Shown here piece by piece: positions 8,600 to 17,083 of a DNA stretch of 64,000 nt. A program made the position numbers and the translations under genes. The notes beneath the pieces are model-generated. The model saw only the letters and a list, made by a program, of their open reading frames with translations. It made no database searches and was not told the origin of the DNA. Position 1 is the first letter of the stretch. Each line of letters begins with the position of its first letter. Origin of the DNA: Intestinimonas sp. (GTDB taxonomy: Bacteria > Bacillota > Clostridia > Oscillospirales > Oscillospiraceae); assembly GCA_022653075.1 (NCBI GenBank), contig JALCSB010000005.1:1-64000 (forward strand), written 5' to 3'.

Positions 8600-8628
8600 T
8601 TTACTTTCCGACAGCGCTGTGATAAAAT
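8600..8628 (+). promoter_or_regulatory. Promoter of the metF-metH operon
   Basis: TTTACT at 8600-8605 and TAAAAT at 8623-8628 are 17 bp apart. The leader also holds an inverted repeat, TTTTCCAT (8653-8660) with ATGGAAAA (8671-8678), whose right arm runs into the AAAAGGAGG ribosome site and could mask it. No S-box or T-box is recognisable. Confidence 0.5.
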
Positions 8629-8689
8629 ATAAAGCCAATCGAAATGACACCATTTTCCATCTTTCGATGCATGGAAAAGGAGGCTTATA

Positions 8690-9589
8690 ATGAAAATTTC
8701 TCAGATTCTGGCGGAAGACCGGATTACCGTGTCGTGTGAACTGTTCCCTCCAAAGGCCGGGGCGGCGCTGGCCGGTGTGGAGGATGTCCTGCGGGATACC
8801 GCCGCGCTCCATCCGGACTTTATCAGCGTGACTTACGGAGCGGGCGGCAGCACTTCAAAACGCACGCTGGATCTGACCAAACGGTTACAGGATCGGTACG
8901 GCGTGACCGCACTGGCTCATCTCACCTGTGTCTCCGCCACCCGGGGAGAGATTGCCGGCCAGGTGCGGGCCCTGCGCGCGGCGGGCATCGAAAATATTCT
9001 GGCTCTGCGTGGGGATATCCCGCAGAATATGGAATTTCCCCATCAGCAGTCCTACCATTACGCCAGCGAGCTGGTGTCCGATCTGCGAGACATGGAGGGG
9101 GGCGCGGACCTGTGTATCGGCGCGGCCTGCTATCCGGAGGGTCATGTGGAGTGTCTCCACCGGGAGAATGACATCGACTGGCTCAAACGTAAGGTCGATA
9201 TGGGTGTGGATTTCCTCACCACCCAGATGTTTTTCGACAATAATGTGCTCTACCAGTTTCTGTACCGCATCCTCTCCAAGGGGATCCGGGTTCCGGTGGT
9301 GGCGGGCATTATGCCGCTGATCAACAGCCGTCAGATCAAGCGTTCCTGCGAGCTGTCCGGCACCATGCTGCCCCAACGGCTTCAGATCATAACCGACCGC
9401 TTTGGGGACGATCCGGCCTCCATGCGGCAAGCGGGTATCGCCTACGCCACAGAGCAGATCCTGGACCTGATTGCCAACGGCGTGAACCATATTCATATCT
9501 ACACTATGAATAAGCCGGAAATCGCCGCACGTATTATGGACAATCTGTCCAACATCATCTGTAAACCGGAAGGACATTCCCGTGGCTGA
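8690..9589 (+). CDS. metF: Methylenetetrahydrofolate reductase
   Basis: MetF reduces 5,10-methylene-THF to 5-methyl-THF, the methyl donor for MetH encoded two genes on. The 299-residue TIM-barrel flavoprotein shows VSCELFPPKAG near the start, FISVTYGAGGST, the folate/flavin motif LALRGDIP, and DFLTTQMFFDN. Length and motifs fit the bacterial family; no amino-terminal extension or fusion is present. Strong AAAAGGAGG site. The gene overlaps the next by eight bases, which places it in one transcript with the MetH reactivation gene and metH. Confidence 0.93.
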   Translation: MKISQILAEDRITVSCELFPPKAGAALAGVEDVLRDTAALHPDFISVTYGAGGSTSKRTLDLTKRLQDRYGVTALAHLTCVSATRGEIAGQVRALRAAGIENILALRGDIPQNMEFPHQQSYHYASELVSDLRDMEGGADLCIGAACYPEGHVECLHRENDIDWLKRKVDMGVDFLTTQMFFDNNVLYQFLYRILSKGIRVPVVAGIMPLINSRQIKRSCELSGTMLPQRLQIITDRFGDDPASMRQAGIAYATEQILDLIANGVNHIHIYTMNKPEIAARIMDNLSNIICKPEGHSRG

Positions 9590-10235
9590 GATTGACTGGA
9601 AGGAAACCCGGCGCTATCTGGGGCTGCACCGGCCGGGCGGTACGGTGGATCATCGGCTGGAAGAGAGCCTGCATGCCTGCGGACGGGAACTCACCGCGGT
9701 CGCCGTTCCCCGGGCGGTATGGAAGCGGGCCGAATTGGTACGAGAGGGGAAAAACGTTCTCTCGGCAGGGGGGATTCGGCTGGAAAGCCGTTCGCTTTTC
9801 CGCCACCTGCGCGATTGCCGGGGGGTCTATCTGTTTGCTGCCACGCTGGGTGCGGAGACCGACCGGCTCATTCGCCGGGCCGGACTGGTCGACATGAGCC
9901 GCGCCGTCATGCTTCAAGCCTGTGCGGCCTCGCTGCTGGAGGCCTGGTGCGATGAAAAGTGCGATGAGCTGGCCCGGCAGGTGGAAGAGGAAGGATTGTA
10001 CCTGAAGCCCCGGTTCAGCCCCGGCTACGGCGACCTGTCCATCGCCTGCCAGCAGCAGCTTTTGGAGGAGCTGGAGGCCCCCAAACGTATCGGCTTGACC
10101 GCCACGGCGGAGCAGATGCTGACCCCCACTAAGTCGGTCACGGCGCTGATCGGTCTGACCCCGGACCCGCAGCCCTGCCGTACCGGATGTTCCACCTGTA
10201 AAAAGACCGACTGCGCCTTCCGCAAGACAGAATGA
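9582..10235 (+). CDS. Stand-alone MetH reactivation (AdoMet-binding) domain protein
   Basis: This 217-residue protein corresponds to the carboxy-terminal reactivation domain of cobalamin-dependent methionine synthase, which uses AdoMet and an electron donor to rescue the cob(II)alamin form. The family motif RFSPGYGDLSI is clear, followed by IGLTATAEQMLTPTKSVTAL. A cysteine cluster near the end (CRTGCSTCKKTDC) is common in the clostridial stand-alone version. GTG start at 9582 inside the end of metF. The next gene encodes a MetH lacking exactly this domain, so the two proteins together reconstitute the classical enzyme. Confidence 0.85.
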   Translation: MAEIDWKETRRYLGLHRPGGTVDHRLEESLHACGRELTAVAVPRAVWKRAELVREGKNVLSAGGIRLESRSLFRHLRDCRGVYLFAATLGAETDRLIRRAGLVDMSRAVMLQACAASLLEAWCDEKCDELARQVEEEGLYLKPRFSPGYGDLSIACQQQLLEELEAPKRIGLTATAEQMLTPTKSVTALIGLTPDPQPCRTGCSTCKKTDCAFRKTE

Positions 10236-10251
10236 CAGAAGGAGAACCATC

Positions 10252-12642
10252 ATGGATATCAGAGACGAACTGGGTCGCCGGATGCTCTTTTTTGATGGAG
10301 CCATGGGTACTATGCTCCAGGCCGCAGGTCTGCCCGCCGGCGAAATTCCGGAGCGGTGGAATCTGTCCCGGCCCGATATCATCCGGGAGATTCACCGCAC
10401 CTATCTGGAGGCCGGGTGCGACATTGTACTGAGCAACACATTCGGGGCCAGCCCCGTCAAACTGGAGAACAGCGGTGTGGGGACGGAGGACACCGTTGCC
10501 GCCGCCGTCCGGCTGGCCCGTCAGGCTGTGGAGGAGGCGGGCCGCGGCTGGGTGGCGCTGGATATCGGCCCCACGGGCCGCCTGCTGCGCCCCACGGGCG
10601 ATCTTCCGTTTGAGGAGGCGGTGTCCGCTTTTGGCAGGCAGGTCAGGGCCGGGGCGGAGGCTGGGGCGGAGCTGGTGCTCATCGAAACCATGAGTGACCT
10701 GTACGAGCTGAAAGCAGCGGTACTGGCCGCCAAGGAAAACTGCACGCTTCCGGTGTTCGCCACCCTGATTTTCGACGCCTCTGGCAAACTCCTCACCGGC
10801 GGGGACATTCCCGCTGCCGTGGCGCTGCTGGAGGGCCTGGGCGTGGATGCGCTGGGCCTGAACTGCGGCCTTGGGCCGAAGCAGATGGCGAAGCTGCTGC
10901 CGGATCTGTTGGACTGGACCAGCCTGCCCGTCATTATCACTCCCAATGCGGGTCTGCCCGAGTGTGTGGACGGCTGCACCCGGTTTAATGTGACGCCGGA
11001 GGATTTTGCCGCATCCATGCTCGACTTTGCCGAACAAGGAGCATGGATGCTGGGCGGCTGCTGCGGCACCACGCCGGACCATATTGCCCGCATGGTCGAG
11101 GCATGCCGGGACGTCAAGCCCATTCCGCTGACCCGGAAGAGCCGCACCTGGGTATCTTCTTACGCGAAGACGGTGGTATTTGGGAAAAAGCCGGTGCTGA
11201 TCGGCGAGCGCATTAATCCCACCGGAAAATCGCGGCTCAAGCAGGCCCTGCGAGAGGGAGATTTGGATTATATTCTGCGGGAGGGTGTGACCCAGCAGCA
11301 GAGTGGCGCCATGGTACTGGATGTGAACGTGGGTCTGCCCGATCTGGACGAAGGGGCTATGCTCTGCCGTATTTTGCCGGAGCTTCAGGGAATTACCGAT
11401 TTACCCCTGCAGATTGATACGGCGGATTTTTCCGCCATGGAGCGGGCGCTGCGTCTATATAACGGCCGGCCGCTCATCAACTCCGTCTGCGGCAAGCAGG
11501 AGAGTATGGACGCGGTGTTTCCGCTGATGAAAAAATACGGCGGCACTGTTATCGCGCTCACGCTGGACGAGAGCGGGATCCCGGCTACAACGGAAGGCAG
11601 GCTGGCGGTGGCCCGGCGCATTCTGAACGAGGCGGCGCGGTATGGCATACCCCGGGAGGACATTATCTTTGACCCCCTGGCCATGACCGTGAGCGCCGAC
11701 CAGACCGCTGCGGCCACCACGCTGGAGGCGCTGCGGCGCATTCGGGATGAACTGGGATGCAAAACCTCTCTGGGTGTGTCCAATATCTCCTTTGGACTGC
11801 CCCGGCGGGAGACTGTGAACGCCGCTTTTTTCCTGATGGCCATGCAGAATGGGCTGGCGGCCGCCATTATGAACCCCAATTCCAGGGCCATGATGGATGC
11901 CTTTTACGCTTACGGTGCGCTGGCGGGGCTGGACCCCAACTGCACGGACTATATCGCCCATTGCGAAGGGGAGGCGTCCCCCACCGGCCCGACCCCAGCG
12001 CCGTCCGCGGGCGGACCGGTGCTGTCCGAGTCGGTCATTCACGGCCTGCGGGAAAACGCCGTTTCCGCCGCCCGGGCGGAGCTGGCCAGCCGGGAACCCA
12101 TGGACCTCATTGACCGGGAGCTGATTCCGGCGCTGGATTTTGTGGGGCGGGAATTTGAGGCGGGCCGTCTCTACCTGCCCCAGCTTCTGATGAGCGCCGA
12201 GGCCGCCCGGTCGGTGTTTGACCTTATCAAGGCCAAAATCCAGGCCGCCGGCGGAGAGCAGGTGGTCAAGGGTACCGTGGTGCTGGCAACGGTCAAAGGG
12301 GATGTACACGATATCGGAAAAAACATCGTGAAGGTGCTCTTGGAAAACTACGGATACCGGGTGGTGGACCTGGGCAAGGATGTGGATCCGGAGCGGGTGC
12401 TGGAGGCGGTCCGGCGGGAAAAGGTTCGGCTGGTAGGCCTGAGCGCCCTGATGACCACCACCGTTACTCGGATGGCGGAGACCATCCGACTGCTGCGGCG
12501 GGATGCGCCGGGATGTCTCGTGATGGTGGGCGGGGCGGTGCTTACGGAGGACTACGCCCGTCAGATCGACGCCGACTTTTATGGACCGGACGCCATGAGC
12601 AGCGTGCGTTATGCCGACCGGGTTTTTGCGGCCGGAAAATAA
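10252..12642 (+). CDS. metH: Cobalamin-dependent methionine synthase lacking the reactivation domain
   Basis: MetH moves the methyl group of 5-methyl-THF through cobalamin to homocysteine. Domains in order over 796 residues: homocysteine-binding barrel (~1-290; zinc cysteines in NCGLG and MLGGCCGTTPDH), pterin-binding barrel (~310-570; GERINPTGKSRLKQALREGD), cobalamin cap helices, and B12-binding Rossmann domain with VKGDVHDIGKN (the His ligand motif DxHxxG). Classical MetH is ~1,200 residues; the missing carboxy-terminal domain is supplied by the preceding gene. AGAAGGAG site before ATG. Confidence 0.93.
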   Translation: MDIRDELGRRMLFFDGAMGTMLQAAGLPAGEIPERWNLSRPDIIREIHRTYLEAGCDIVLSNTFGASPVKLENSGVGTEDTVAAAVRLARQAVEEAGRGWVALDIGPTGRLLRPTGDLPFEEAVSAFGRQVRAGAEAGAELVLIETMSDLYELKAAVLAAKENCTLPVFATLIFDASGKLLTGGDIPAAVALLEGLGVDALGLNCGLGPKQMAKLLPDLLDWTSLPVIITPNAGLPECVDGCTRFNVTPEDFAASMLDFAEQGAWMLGGCCGTTPDHIARMVEACRDVKPIPLTRKSRTWVSSYAKTVVFGKKPVLIGERINPTGKSRLKQALREGDLDYILREGVTQQQSGAMVLDVNVGLPDLDEGAMLCRILPELQGITDLPLQIDTADFSAMERALRLYNGRPLINSVCGKQESMDAVFPLMKKYGGTVIALTLDESGIPATTEGRLAVARRILNEAARYGIPREDIIFDPLAMTVSADQTAAATTLEALRRIRDELGCKTSLGVSNISFGLPRRETVNAAFFLMAMQNGLAAAIMNPNSRAMMDAFYAYGALAGLDPNCTDYIAHCEGEASPTGPTPAPSAGGPVLSESVIHGLRENAVSAARAELASREPMDLIDRELIPALDFVGREFEAGRLYLPQLLMSAEAARSVFDLIKAKIQAAGGEQVVKGTVVLATVKGDVHDIGKNIVKVLLENYGYRVVDLGKDVDPERVLEAVRREKVRLVGLSALMTTTVTRMAETIRLLRRDAPGCLVMVGGAVLTEDYARQIDADFYGPDAMSSVRYADRVFAAGK

Positions 12643-12681
12643 AAAAGCCAGGGGCCCTGACTGTGGGCCCCTGGCTTTTTT
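12642..12681. terminator. Bidirectional terminator between metH and the diguanylate cyclase gene
   Basis: AAAAAGCCAGGGGCCC pairs with GGGCCCCTGGCTTTTT around a seven-base loop. With A-runs and T-runs on either side it can stop both the metH transcript and the convergent minus-strand gene. Confidence 0.9.
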
Positions 12682-12695
12682 ACGGTGTGGTGTCT

Positions 12696-13838
12696 CTATG
12701 TCCGCCGGCGGGTAACAGGAGGGCACTCCGGCGCGTCTCCCGTATCCAGACAGCCTGTTACCCGGGCCCGCCCCGCCCGTTTTGCGCAGTAAAGGGCGGT
12801 GTCGGCCCGGGAAATGAGGTCGTCAAAATCGGAACACCCGCAGACCGACGACTCCGCATAGCCTGCGCTGACGGTCACCACGCCGCATGACCAGGTGGGA
12901 TGAGGGATGCCGAGCTGCCGCACCCGGTCCGCAAGAGCCTGGGCCAGCACACCCAGCTCCTGATAGCTGTACTTCAGGCTGAGCATTAGAAATTCTTCCC
13001 CGCCGAAGCGGAAAATCTCCGTCCCCTGTTCCTGGGCGAATCGGGCAAAGCAGGCGCCCAGCTGGCGGAGGCAATCGTCCCCTTTTTGATGGCCGCAGCA
13101 GTCGTTATAGAGCTTAAAGTTATCTACATCCAGCATCAGGATTCCGATATGGGGGGGACATGTTACCCGCTCCAGGGTGCTGAAAGTTTCAAACAGCTTC
13201 CGGCGGTTGGGCAGTAGGGTAAGGGCGTCGTGGTCCCGCTGAAGGGCAGTCTGGCGGCGGAGCTCCAGATCATTTAATTTCCGGACTCCGGCGCTGCGGC
13301 CCAGAAACAGGCCGAGCACCGAAAATATCACGCAGCCGATACTGAGATTGCCCGCGGGGCGGCCGGGCAGGAGCCGGTACGCTGTTATCAGGAACAGTGT
13401 GTTAAAGCAGATAACCAGCCCGCCGACCCGGCATGGGCGGTCAAGAATGAAAACAGGCAGAATTAACAGAACGGCCGCCATGGGTGCCATGCTTTCGCCA
13501 CTTGCGGTACCAGCCAGTGCATGATAACCACTTAGAAAGAGCGCGCAGAAGAAGAACAGGTAGAAAAGCGGCAGAAGAATGGCTGGATACCGCGGAAGAA
13601 GGACAGTCATTAGGAGTAGGGAGAGAAGAGAAACGCTCAAGCCCGCGCAGCAGGTGGGAAATAGGGGAGCCCAGTCTGGCAGCAGGAGTGCTAGAAAGAG
13701 AAGTGCCGCCATCAGTACGGCGGAAATACCGCATAGCTGTCGCAGAACGGACCGGTTCTGGGCAAAAACTGTGTCCCGGTTTACGTCAAAAAGATGGGAT
13801 AGGGCGGCGCTTTTTTTTAATATATCCGAAACCGTCAA
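12696..13838 (-). CDS. Membrane-bound diguanylate cyclase (GGDEF domain)
   Basis: This protein of about 380 residues makes cyclic di-GMP from two GTP. The amino-terminal half contains about six hydrophobic spans, so the catalytic domain is anchored at the membrane. The GGDEF domain occupies the last ~170 residues with the active motif FRFGGEEF, preceded by DVDNFKLYND. The usual RxxD inhibitory site would lie nine to six residues before GGEEF, but those residues are EQGT, so product feedback inhibition is probably absent. No ATG is present near the start. I chose TTG at 13838 (GGAAGGG ten bases upstream); a GTG at 13898 would overlap the pdaB terminus. It lies directly behind the pdaB 3' segment on the same strand. 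Confidence 0.82.
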   Translation of the reverse strand: MTVSDILKKSAALSHLFDVNRDTVFAQNRSVLRQLCGISAVLMAALLFLALLLPDWAPLFPTCCAGLSVSLLSLLLMTVLLPRYPAILLPLFYLFFFCALFLSGYHALAGTASGESMAPMAAVLLILPVFILDRPCRVGGLVICFNTLFLITAYRLLPGRPAGNLSIGCVIFSVLGLFLGRSAGVRKLNDLELRRQTALQRDHDALTLLPNRRKLFETFSTLERVTCPPHIGILMLDVDNFKLYNDCCGHQKGDDCLRQLGACFARFAQEQGTEIFRFGGEEFLMLSLKYSYQELGVLAQALADRVRQLGIPHPTWSCGVVTVSAGYAESSVCGCSDFDDLISRADTALYCAKRAGRARVTGCLDTGDAPECPPVTRRRT

Positions 13839-13885
13839 AATGGAGGGGGCCCTTCCTTGCCGCCCGGCACCGGATATACGGCGTG

Positions 13886-14131
13886 TTACGCGGGGCACTG
13901 CCGACCAGTGTGGTCAATGGAGAAGTCCTTATTGTAAGTACCCGGAAGGAGAAGCTGTGAGATGGGGAGGATGGTATAGCCATCCTGCTGGAGCGCCTGT
14001 ATAATGCCAGGCAGAGCTTCCGGCGTATGCAGCGCGGCGTTGTGGAACAGCACGATGGAGCCGTTGCTCACCCGTTTCAGCACCCGGTTGGTGATTTCCT
14101 GCGCCGACAGGTCCTTCCAGTCCAGACTATC
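13886..14131 (-). CDS. pdaB: pdaB, carboxy-terminal segment (codons 174-254) of an interrupted gene
   Basis: From the GAT at 14131 to TAA at 13886-13888 this piece encodes 81 residues: DSLDWKDLSAQEITNRVLKR, then the NodB motif 5 region SIVLFHN, and the ending IDHTGRQCPA. IDHTGRQ is the characteristic terminus of sporulation PdaB polysaccharide deacetylases. Upstream of 14131 the frame runs into unrelated element DNA, so no start belongs to it. It joins in frame to the middle segment at 27798, across the shared TCCACATCCCAC. It is therefore the 3' exon-like part of a gene split by element 1, not an independent gene. Confidence 0.9.
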   Translation of the reverse strand, partial: DSLDWKDLSAQEITNRVLKRVSNGSIVLFHNAALHTPEALPGIIQALQQDGYTILPISQLLLPGTYNKDFSIDHTGRQCPA

Positions 14132-14158
14132 CACATCCCACACAGCTTCAAGGCGCTG
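14117..14158. other. Left recombination junction of element 1
   Basis: The host half-site CCAGTCCAGACTAT (14117-14130) meets the element half-site starting CCACATCCCAC and its arm ACAGCTTCAAGGCGCTG (14142-14158). The core TCCACATCCCAC at 14130-14141 is repeated at 27796-27807. The centre of symmetry falls between T14130 and C14131, so TC is the likely crossover dinucleotide of a serine recombinase. Confidence 0.8.
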
Positions 14159-14232
14159 CGGTGCAGGGATGCCGCCGGTGCGGAAAGAATGGTCCGCCTG
14201 GCCCAAAACTTCACACTCCCAAATGTTATACC

Positions 14233-14256
14233 GGGCGCACCGTTGCGCCCGTCTTT
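14233..14256 (+). terminator. Hairpin near the left end of element 1
   Basis: GGGCGCA pairs with TGCGCCC around CCGT, followed by GTCTTT. It lies in the otherwise empty 14159-14315 interval and may shield pdaB-side sequence from element transcription. Confidence 0.35.
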
Positions 14257-14315
14257 GAATGGAGAGTCTCTCTTCCTTCTTAATGGACTACCGCGGGTAA
14301 ATGGAATCCAGGGCG

Positions 14316-14465
14316 TTACGTACGCTGTCGGGCCGCCGGGGGCTGGGTCAGCGGCAGACTGCCGCGGGGCGGAGCCAAGCCCCGGAGGCAGGCCCGGTGC
14401 AGGGTGGCTAACTGCTCGGTCCGGGCATCCGGCGGTAAGTCCGGATGGATATGAAAAATGGGCAT
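14316..14465 (-). CDS. Small protein of unknown function, 49 residues
   Basis: ATG at 14465 lies seven bases after an AAAGGAGG site and opens MPIFHIHPDLPPDARTEQLA, ending at TAA 14316. The ribosome site is strong, but the second half (proline/arginine-rich) looks unlike a folded domain. It may be a truncated remnant of a larger gene at the end of element 1. I do not recognise the family. Confidence 0.35.
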   Translation of the reverse strand: MPIFHIHPDLPPDARTEQLATLHRACLRGLAPPRGSLPLTQPPAARQRT

Positions 14466-14680
14466 AGCATGACCTCCTTTGGTAGATAACGTATGCGGAG
14501 GCAGGCGGGAACTATGCTAACCGCCATAAAAGAAGCGAAGAAACATATCGCCGCAGACGAGGCCGGCCCTCCTGCAGGGGAGTTTTTGGCATGGCTCTAT
14601 CTCCGAGCGCGCTTTGCGGCATATTATCTATAATTTAGTGGAATGATATACCATCCGCAGCCGCAGCAGGAGGCAAAACG

Positions 14681-15589
14681 ATGGAAACAGCCAAAATACT
14701 GAGTATCAATGATATTTACCTTATCGTCACCGGAATTGTGATGGGAACTATTTCCAGACTGGTTACGCTGAAAGTCGATTTCAGGCAGATTCCCACCTAC
14801 CCGAGCGCCTATTTTAACAGCATCATTTTAGGATTGATCGCCTCCGCCCTGGGAGCAATTGCCATTCCGGCGATCCTTTCCAGAGATTTCGTCGCCGTCA
14901 CGTTTCTGACGGTGGCGGTGCAGCAGTTTCATGATGTCAGAGAGGCGGAGCAGAAGAGTCTGGAAAAACTGGAACACTCAGAATACATCCAGCGTGGCGA
15001 AGCCTATATTGATGGGATTTCCAAGACCTTTGAATCCAGAAATTATATCTGCCTGGTTACCGCACTTCTCACGGTGCTGGTGATGAAAATCGTCAATTTC
15101 ACTGATATGAGATATACCGTTTTAGCGGGGATTACCACGGGAGTGCTGGTTCTCTTCTTCTGCTACTATTTCACAAAGGGAAAGACGATTGGGGCTATCT
15201 GCACCGCGCAACTTGCCAGAATCGAGGTGCGCGGTTCGGAATTATATGTTGATGACATGTTTGTCACCAACTGCCTGGGGTCGGATAAAAGCCGGGAGCT
15301 TTTCCGCAGAGAAGGAATTGCCGTGGTCCTGACGCCAAGGGATATCCACAGCCGCGTTACTCTGGAAAATTTCGGGCAACGGCAGGCGGTCCTGTTTGAA
15401 GCGGTCCGGGCGCTGGGTGTAAAACGGTACAAATTTATGCGGAGAAATTTCCCCACCGGAAAGGTCCTAATTGCCTTTGTCCCCATCTTGAATGACCCTG
15501 ATCTGCTGATGCAGGCGATTCGGAGTACGCCGATTCTGGAGAGTAGCCGCAAGGTCAAGCGGATTATGGATACGCTGCTGGGAGGCTGA
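14681..15589 (+). CDS. YIEGIA family membrane protein
   Basis: This 302-residue protein has about five hydrophobic segments, three in the first ~85 residues and two around 125-175, and a soluble carboxy-terminal half. The family name motif appears here as AYIDGISKTFESRNY at about residue 107. YIEGIA proteins are found in endospore-forming clostridia, next to a small capping-complex subunit, and that partner is the next gene, one base downstream. Biochemical function is not known to me; a sporulation link is suggested by distribution only. It is odd to find such a pair inside a mobile element. Confidence 0.75.
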   Translation: METAKILSINDIYLIVTGIVMGTISRLVTLKVDFRQIPTYPSAYFNSIILGLIASALGAIAIPAILSRDFVAVTFLTVAVQQFHDVREAEQKSLEKLEHSEYIQRGEAYIDGISKTFESRNYICLVTALLTVLVMKIVNFTDMRYTVLAGITTGVLVLFFCYYFTKGKTIGAICTAQLARIEVRGSELYVDDMFVTNCLGSDKSRELFRREGIAVVLTPRDIHSRVTLENFGQRQAVLFEAVRALGVKRYKFMRRNFPTGKVLIAFVPILNDPDLLMQAIRSTPILESSRKVKRIMDTLLGG

Positions 15590-15590
15590 C

Positions 15591-15785
15591 ATGGGAAAAA
15601 GCATTGTGGTTTATATTACAGCCGACGAAAAAAGAGTGCTGGGCGGGGACCCGCTTACACTGCTGGTTAAAGATCCCGACGAACAGAAGCAGCTTACCAC
15701 CGATTTGGGGCGGGCCTTGCGGGCGGATATTGTTCAGATGAAAAACGGAGATTATATCCTGCTCGCAAAAGAGGGGCGCGGATGA
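15591..15785 (+). CDS. Capping complex subunit for YIEGIA
   Basis: This 64-residue protein (MGKSIVVYITADEKRVLGGD...) follows the YIEGIA gene with almost no gap, matching the small partner repeatedly seen beside YIEGIA proteins. It is hydrophilic with alternating beta/alpha character and no signal peptide, so it is probably cytosolic and bound to the membrane partner. Assignment rests on size, sequence style and context. Confidence 0.7.
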   Translation: MGKSIVVYITADEKRVLGGDPLTLLVKDPDEQKQLTTDLGRALRADIVQMKNGDYILLAKEGRG

Positions 15786-15993
15786 AAAGCGTGCATTTCC
15801 TTGACCCCGCCACCAATTTGTATTTTTTTATATTGCCGCACAGCTATCGCGGGAAGGCCGGCCTGCATACGCAGACCGTAATAGGCAACACAGTCTGCCG
15901 CCAGACCGCTTTCGGCCGCCTTAGGCGGTGGTTGCGGTTACTCTCAGCCTTTGTCATGGGGCTTGGCACACCAGCCACACCCACAGCAACAAT

Positions 15994-16467
15994 TTATTTT
16001 TCTTCAGAAGGAGGGAGTGCTCCTTTTTCTATGCTACGGAGATTGTCTGGTAAAGGATAGCTTTTTAGATGTTTGAACGACATCGGCGTAATCTCACCGG
16101 AATGGGTGACATGAAATGTAATCTCATCTTCCCCAATCGTATCATGTGGGCCGATGTAGGGTAAGGTGGAAAAGGTGATATCAACAGTTACACCGTCCTC
16201 CTGTACTTCTTTTACAGTTGTAGAATAGTATGCGTTAGTAGGCGAAATAGTGTAATATGGAGCATAGAATTGATCGCTCTGTCCTTGTATTGCATCTAAA
16301 AAAATATAGACCAGCAGCTTGTCTTTAGCAGGCTGTTCTTCAAAAGTTGCTAACGCCGTCTTCGCGGGATTGCTTTGCTGTATAGGGAAAAAGGAAATGG
16401 TTGCTAAGGCAGCTAAAAATACAGCAAGTATAATGAAAACAGCTTTCGGTTTAATGTGGATCATCAT
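15994..16467 (-). CDS. Secreted or membrane-anchored protein resembling DUF3888
   Basis: The 157-residue product has an amino-terminal hydrophobic segment (residues ~8-28, VFIILAVFLAALATISFFPI) and an extracytoplasmic domain with APYYTISPTNAYYSTTVKEV and LPYIGPHDTIGEDEITFHV. The PYxGPH..G.D.ITFHV pattern resembles DUF3888 proteins of bacilli and clostridia, whose function is unknown. It is transcribed toward the YIEGIA pair and stands alone. I see no catalytic motif. Confidence 0.55.
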   Translation of the reverse strand: MMIHIKPKAVFIILAVFLAALATISFFPIQQSNPAKTALATFEEQPAKDKLLVYIFLDAIQGQSDQFYAPYYTISPTNAYYSTTVKEVQEDGVTVDITFSTLPYIGPHDTIGEDEITFHVTHSGEITPMSFKHLKSYPLPDNLRSIEKGALPPSEEK

Positions 16468-16636
16468 AGAGCCCCCCCTGTGATATATATTCAGTATGAG
16501 ACTACGAACTACCTATATTTCTTTGATTATTGCGGCACAGAATTTTCGTATTCAGATGGCAGTGTTCTGCCATACCGGTTAACGGCCAGCACAGTAAGGC
16601 TGGATTCATCTCTGCCGGTCGTTTTTCTGTATTGTA

Positions 16637-16664
16637 CAGTATTGTGGCTATAGCCACAATACTG
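16637..16664. promoter_or_regulatory. Perfect 28-bp palindrome upstream of an HTH gene
   Basis: CAGTATTGTGGCTA followed at once by its exact reverse complement. It lies 18 bp upstream of a TATAAT (16683-16688), overlapping the expected -35 position of the HTH gene's promoter, so it fits an autoregulatory operator. ATTTTTCC follows, so a terminator role is also possible. Confidence 0.6.
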
Positions 16665-16700
16665 ATTTTTCCTGTTTTAACATATAATTTAACGGTCGGA

Positions 16701-16925
16701 ATGATCGGAAATACAAGGAGAGTGGTCGGCATTTATGAGTACAGCCCTTTGTGGCAAACCATGGAGCGGCAGAGAATCACCCAGTATCAACTACTGAAAA
16801 ATGGCATTGATAATAAGACATTGGACTCGCTGAAAAAGAATAAGAACATCACGATGATTACGCTGGAGAAGCTGTGCCGGATCATTGGTTGTACACCAAA
16901 CGATGTAGTGAAATTCACAGAGTAA
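16701..16925 (+). CDS. Small Cro/CI-type (YozG-like) transcriptional regulator
   Basis: About 67-74 residues, essentially a single helix-turn-helix: YSPLWQTMERQRITQYQLLK, then DSLKKNKNITMITLEKLCRI and IIGCTPNDVVKF. Family members normally begin just before the 'Y.PLW.TM' motif. The start is uncertain: ATG 16701 is in frame but lies only 12 bp past the -10. AAGGAG at 16715-16720 is better placed for the ATT at 16731, a rare start codon. The perfect palindrome upstream is its probable operator. Confidence 0.72.
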   Translation: MIGNTRRVVGIYEYSPLWQTMERQRITQYQLLKNGIDNKTLDSLKKNKNITMITLEKLCRIIGCTPNDVVKFTE

Positions 16926-17083
16926 AGTGATCGGCCACAGGTAATGTTTCTTATGGTTTTTCGGCAGGGATACTCTGCAGACAAAACGCTTCTTTAATAG
17001 GAGAAATAGGAGACGGTTATCTGCCGTGGCTGCTAAAATGGGTATAATAACCATATAAACTCCCCCGGAGGGTGTTCGCGATT

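Noticed and set aside
13886-14206. Reading the pdaB 3' piece as an independent gene starting MGQADHSFRTGG
   Set aside because: The first ~25 codons are element DNA without a ribosome site; the catalytic half is missing and is found in frame at 27.8-28.1 kb.
14027-14467. 146-residue plus-strand frame at the left end of element 1
   Set aside because: Opposes the pdaB 3' segment and a better-initiated small minus-strand gene.
15782-16060. 92-residue plus-strand frame overlapping the YIEGIA capping gene stop
   Set aside because: No domain, biased composition and no conserved look; probably read-through of intergenic DNA, so not listed as a gene.
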